A stretch of DNA of 9,383 nt from Limisphaerales bacterium (GTDB lineage Bacteria > Verrucomicrobiota > Verrucomicrobiia > Limisphaerales > UBA11358). Under the pieces are notes generated by a model. That model was not told where the DNA came from. It made no database searches and saw nothing but the letters and a program-made list of their open reading frames with translations. The DNA lies in contig DMQW01000225.1 of assembly GCA_003455565.1 (NCBI GenBank), forward strand, positions 1-9,383. Direction: 5' to 3'. The position numbers were made by a program, and so were the translations under genes. Of the stretch, positions 6,539 to 9,383 are shown one piece after another (the stretch's first letter is position 1; every line of letters begins with the position of its first letter).

Positions 6539-7162
6539 CTACGACCCAATGTCCTCGCCGAGTTCCACGTTCCAGTAGGCGAGGTCGATGAAATGTTTCC
6601 AACTGTCGTGGTGTTGCAGCGTGAAGTTGATCTGCACGAACGGCCGCCATTTTGGGCGCTTGGGTTTGCGGAAGAGGTGCAGGCCGGCCTCGGCGGGCGT
6701 GCGGTTGGACTTGCGCGTGTTGCACGCGATGCAGGAGCAGACGATGTTTTCCCACGTCGTCGGGCCGCCACGATCGCGCGGGGTGACGTGGTCAAGGTTC
6801 AAATCCTTCCGTTCAAATTTTTTGCCGCAATACTGGCAGATGTCCTTGTCGCGTTCAAAAATGTTGTGCCGCGTGAACTTCACTTCCTTCTTCGGCAGCC
6901 GGTCATACATGAACAGCAGGATGATTTTCGGCACGCGGATGCGGAAGGAAATGGCGTGGATGGATTCGTCATGCGGCGCATCGGCGGAGACATCGCGCCA
7001 TTCCTGGAAATTAAAGGTGCGGAAGGAGCCGTCGGGATTGTTGAGCACGACCTGCGCCTGCCCCTGAAAGAGCAGCGTAAGGGCGCGCCGGCAGGTGCAG
7101 ACGTTGACTGCCTGCCAGAGCCGGTTCAATACAAGCACGTGTTGGCTTAACGCGGTTTTCAT
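6539..7162 (-). CDS. HNH endonuclease
   Basis: The 207-aa protein carries a zinc-supported HNH nuclease domain, a metal-dependent beta-beta-alpha fold that cuts DNA phosphodiester bonds. In order: CQYCGKKF (C109, C112), LDHVTPRDRGGPTTWENIV (D124, the probable general base H125, and N139), and CIACNTRKSNR (C144, C147, N148). The two CxxC pairs can bind a structural zinc. The N-terminal 100 residues (HVLVLNRLWQAVNVC, ISFRIRVPKIILLF) form a domain seen in standalone bacterial HNH proteins of this length. The basic C-terminal tail (FRKPKRPKWRPF) could contact DNA. I chose ATG at 7162; a TTG two codons upstream (7168) would also read in frame. It is divergent from the TPR gene and lies outside the methylase-ATPase operon, so a link to defence is unproven. 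It appears to be a standalone chromosomal gene. All key residues are present. Confidence 0.88.
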   Translation of the reverse strand: MKTALSQHVLVLNRLWQAVNVCTCRRALTLLFQGQAQVVLNNPDGSFRTFNFQEWRDVSADAPHDESIHAISFRIRVPKIILLFMYDRLPKKEVKFTRHNIFERDKDICQYCGKKFERKDLNLDHVTPRDRGGPTTWENIVCSCIACNTRKSNRTPAEAGLHLFRKPKRPKWRPFVQINFTLQHHDSWKHFIDLAYWNVELGEDIGS

Positions 7163-7177
7163 GCGCAACTGGCGGGG

Positions 7178-7206
7178 ACGCTAACAAAACTTCGTCCGGC
7201 GGTCAA
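7178..7206 (-). promoter_or_regulatory. Candidate sigma70 promoter for the HNH gene
   Basis: On the minus strand TTGACC (7206-7201) is followed after 17 bp by TAGCGT (7183-7178). The -35 box is near consensus (5 of 6); the -10 keeps only T, A and the final T. Transcription would start near 7171, about nine bases before the ATG at 7162. No Shine-Dalgarno is visible. I could not identify a convincing promoter for the divergent TPR gene in the rest of this 115-bp gap. Confidence 0.3.
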
Positions 7207-7277
7207 TCATCCTTGCGTGACGTTCTCGTAACACAGCCGGGCATTGCCAAATTATTTTCCTCTGGCATCCTCTCCGC

Positions 7278-9074
7278 ATGAAATTGTTTCTCGCCACCGT
7301 CCTGCTTCTCGCCGGCCTGCTCACGACCGCGCGGGCACAGCAGGAAGCTGATGCAAGATACCTCCGCATTTACGATCTCATTCAGCAGGGGGACGGTCTC
7401 GCCGGCACGAAGCCGGCCGATGCGCTGGCCACCTTTAACACCGCGCAGAGACAATTGCAGCAGTTCCAGAAGATTTTTCCCGACTGGAATCCGGACATCA
7501 TCAGTTTCCGCCTGAACTATCTCGGCGAAAAAATTTCCGGTTTGCAGAGCCATGTAGCTGCCAATGTCGTCGTGGTCAAAACCAATGAACCGGCGGGGCC
7601 GGCGGCCGTTCCGGTGGATAATTCCGCGCCGCTGATCGCCGCTTTGAATGCGCAATTGAAGTCGGAGCAGTCGGAAAAAGAAACGCTCCAGGCCAAGCTC
7701 AAGGAGGCGCTCGCGGCGCAGCCGGCGGCGATTGACGCGCGCGAACTCACCGACGCGCAGGAGCAGATCCGCCAGTTGATGAAGGAAAACGATCTGATGA
7801 AAGCCAGCCAGCCGGCGTCGCCCGTCGCGGGGCCGGAAAAAAACATCGTCACGGACACCCATGCCCTCAATCAAGCGCGGCAGAAACTGGCTGAATCCAA
7901 ACGGAAATTTCTGGAGGAACAGGCCCGCGCGGAAAAACTCGTGGTGGAAAATAAAAAATTGCGGGAGAGTTCGAAGTCCGCCGGGAATCTGGATGCGCTC
8001 GCCGCGTTGCGCACGGAAAACCGCAAGTTGCGGGACCAGATTGCGGCGTTGAACGCGGCGGCGGCGAATTCGCCCGAAGTTGAGAAGCTGGCGGCTGAAT
8101 TGAAGGCGGCCCGCGCCCAGATCTTTTCCTTGAAATCCGCCGCCGCCGTGGCCACGCTCGAAAAACTGGCGCTGGAAAAAAAGTTCGCGCAGTTTGCGAA
8201 CGCCCCGAAGCCGGACCTCGCCGCCTTTGAGGCACGCATCCGCAGCCTCTCGCAGGAACGCGATGAGTTGATGGCGAAGCTTGACTCGGTGAGCCGGAAA
8301 AATTCCCGCGGCAAAAACGACACCGTCGCCGCCCAGGTCGCCGCGCTTAATGACGAGGTGAAAACGTTGCGCTCGCGGCTGGCCGTGAACGAGGCGAAGG
8401 CGGTTCCCTACACGCCGGAGGAACTGGCGTTGTTCCGCCAGTCCATGCCGCAACCGAGCAAGGTTGAACCGGTCAGAAAATCCATCCATGAACTGCCCGC
8501 CGGTGCCGCCGAACTCGTCGCCTCCGCGCAACAGCATTTTGCCAGGCGCGAATTCGATCAGGCGGCAGCGGACTACCAGAAAATTCTCGACCGCGACCAG
8601 AACAACGGCCTCGCGCTGGCGAACCTTGCGACCATCGAGCTGCAGCAGGACAAACTGGCCGACGCGGAGAAACACATCAAAGCCGCCATCGTCCAAAACC
8701 CCGACGATGCCTACAATCTTTCCACGCTCGGCTATTTGAAATTCCGCCAGGAAAAATACGACGAGGCGCTCGCCGCCTTGAGCCGCGCCGCCACCATTGA
8801 CCCGGAAAATCCCGAAATCCAGAATTACCTCGGCGTCACCTTGAGTCACAAAGGCCTTCGCGCGCAGGGTGAAACCGCGTTGCGGAAAGCCATCCAGATC
8901 AACCCGGCTTACGCCCCGGCGCACAACAATCTCGCGGTGATTTATTTGAGCCAGGAACCGCCGTTGCCGCAGTTGGCCCGCTGGCATTATCAGAAGGCGC
9001 TCGAAGCCGGCCAGCCGCACAATCCCGACCTGGAAAAAATGCTCGCCGACAAGGGCGCGCCGGTTGCGCCATAA
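7278..9074 (+). CDS. Exported coiled-coil/tetratricopeptide repeat protein
   Basis: The 598-aa protein has an N-terminal signal peptide: MK, a hydrophobic core (LFLATVLLLAGLL), then TTARA before QQ, giving likely cleavage after A20. Residues 22-95 form a helical domain with a TPR-like unit (ADALATFNTAQRQLQQF). About 118-372 is a long, charged, Ala/Glu/Lys-rich region with predicted coiled coil (e.g. KLVVENKKLRESSK, ALNDEVKTLRSRL). From about 405 to 585 there are four to five consecutive TPRs, with typical units such as AYNLSTLGYLKFRQEKYDEA, ALAALSRAATIDPENPEI and APAHNNLAVIYLS. TPRs bind partner proteins, so it is probably a periplasmic or envelope scaffold; no enzymatic motif is seen. The partner is unknown. 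It is monocistronic or leads into the downstream YjbQ gene across a double hairpin. No Shine-Dalgarno precedes the ATG at 7278, but the signal peptide supports this start. Confidence 0.85.
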   Translation: MKLFLATVLLLAGLLTTARAQQEADARYLRIYDLIQQGDGLAGTKPADALATFNTAQRQLQQFQKIFPDWNPDIISFRLNYLGEKISGLQSHVAANVVVVKTNEPAGPAAVPVDNSAPLIAALNAQLKSEQSEKETLQAKLKEALAAQPAAIDARELTDAQEQIRQLMKENDLMKASQPASPVAGPEKNIVTDTHALNQARQKLAESKRKFLEEQARAEKLVVENKKLRESSKSAGNLDALAALRTENRKLRDQIAALNAAAANSPEVEKLAAELKAARAQIFSLKSAAAVATLEKLALEKKFAQFANAPKPDLAAFEARIRSLSQERDELMAKLDSVSRKNSRGKNDTVAAQVAALNDEVKTLRSRLAVNEAKAVPYTPEELALFRQSMPQPSKVEPVRKSIHELPAGAAELVASAQQHFARREFDQAAADYQKILDRDQNNGLALANLATIELQQDKLADAEKHIKAAIVQNPDDAYNLSTLGYLKFRQEKYDEALAALSRAATIDPENPEIQNYLGVTLSHKGLRAQGETALRKAIQINPAYAPAHNNLAVIYLSQEPPLPQLARWHYQKALEAGQPHNPDLEKMLADKGAPVAP

Positions 9075-9086
9075 AAAACATGGACT

Positions 9087-9129
9087 GCGGCGACTTGTCG
9101 CCGCTTTGAAAGCGCGGACATGTCCGCGC
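9087..9129. repeat. Double palindrome between the TPR and YjbQ genes
   Basis: GCGGCGAC-TT-GTCGCCGC (9087-9104) is a perfect 8-bp stem with a 2-nt loop. After TTTGAAA comes the fully self-complementary 18-mer GCGCGGACATGTCCGCGC (9112-9129). It starts 12 bp after the TPR stop and ends 9 bp before the next ATG. It may act as a terminator or insulator for the TPR mRNA, although no T-run follows. The layout of two GC-rich palindromes again suggests a dispersed repeat, of a different family from that at 6249-6509. Confidence 0.65.
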
Positions 9130-9138
9130 ACTCCAAAA

Positions 9139-9383
9139 ATGCTCCGCCAATCATTCCACGAAATCATCATCGCCACGCGCGGTCGCGGACTGGTTGAATT
9201 CACAGAGGAAGTGGCCGGGTGGATTGCCGAAAATAAATTTCGCGACGGCCTGCTCACGTTGCATTTGCGCCACACCTCCGCCTCGCTGCTCATCCAGGAA
9301 AATGCCGATCCAGATGTGTGCCGCGATCTGGACGCCTTTTTCGCGCGGCTCGTGCGCGACGGCGACCCGCTGTTCAGCCACAC
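9139..9383 (+). CDS. YjbQ/UPF0047 family protein, N-terminal part (cut by window edge)
   Basis: The frame from ATG at 9139 runs open to the window end (81 codons). It reads SFHEIIIATRGRGLVEFTEE, LLTLHLRHTSASLLIQENAD, PDVCRDLDAFFARLVRDGD and PLFSHT. The HTSASLLIQENADPDV block is the signature of the YjbQ/UPF0047 (TIGR00149) family, usually about 130-140 residues, so the C-terminal third is beyond the edge. Some members have weak thiamine-phosphate synthase activity and are annotated as secondary thiamine-phosphate synthase; the main cellular role is unsettled. The conserved His of HTSA is present. No Shine-Dalgarno is seen. The start is supported because the family's N-terminal strand begins within a few residues of it. 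Confidence 0.9.
   Translation, partial: MLRQSFHEIIIATRGRGLVEFTEEVAGWIAENKFRDGLLTLHLRHTSASLLIQENADPDVCRDLDAFFARLVRDGDPLFSH

Noticed and set aside
6359..7150. 263-codon plus-strand open frame opposite the HNH gene
   Set aside because: It translates through repeat copy B and is antisense to a gene with intact HNH and zinc-binding motifs.
7203..9383. 726-codon minus-strand open frame opposite the TPR and YjbQ genes
   Set aside because: It has no recognisable domain and a low-complexity Arg/Gly/Phe-rich translation. It is antisense to two genes with clear family features, and such frames arise in GC-biased codon usage.
1..9383. Search for CRISPR arrays, tRNA or rRNA genes and insertion sequences
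   Set aside because: I found no regularly spaced identical repeats, tRNA- or rRNA-like sequence, or transposase reading frame. The Tn5 mosaic end at 30-48 is from library preparation and not a resident transposon.

Overview
The window looks like a contig from a GC-rich environmental bacterium, most likely Verrucomicrobiota (Limisphaerales/Pedosphaera-like). That assignment is an inference from three things: the short paired-hairpin repeats at 6249-6509 and 9087-9129, which resemble dispersed repeats I recall from those genomes; starts without clear Shine-Dalgarno sequences; and a secreted coiled-coil/TPR protein of a kind common there. Bases 1-48 are not genomic. They match the Illumina Nextera i7 adapter (end of P7, an 8-base index, the read-2 linker and the 19-bp Tn5 mosaic end), so the left contig end is artificial and the first gene has lost its true 5' end.

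Left region (49-5980, all + strand): a defence-type cassette. It starts with the C-terminal two thirds or so of a DUF1156/COG1743-type adenine-specific DNA methylase (DPPYY motif). One base later comes a DUF3800 protein with a probable RNase H-like fold. Three bases after that, in the same reading frame, is a 171-aa protein that I cannot name with confidence but whose C-terminal half resembles BECR-fold RNases. A 174-bp gap follows that is unusually rich in hairpins. The cassette ends with a 924-aa DUF499/COG1483-type ATPase with clear Walker A and B motifs. Methylase plus DUF499 ATPase is a recurrent pair in prokaryotic defence islands. The two small putative nucleases between them are the least expected part and the best candidate for new biology. 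Any helicase or nuclease partner would have to lie left of the contig end, because none follows the ATPase.

Middle region (5981-6538): the end of the cassette. It holds a minus-strand C-terminal remnant resembling an SOS-response-associated peptidase (SRAP/YedK/HMCES). Homology stops where a 67-bp double-hairpin repeat begins. A second copy lies 194 bp further on, and a lone related hairpin sits between them. Stems are kept by compensatory changes while the spacer has diverged.

Right region (6539-9383): apparently ordinary chromosome. It contains a minus-strand HNH endonuclease with a zinc-binding CxxC pair, a divergent plus-strand gene for an exported coiled-coil/TPR protein, a second double-hairpin element, and the start of a YjbQ/UPF0047 gene cut by the right edge.
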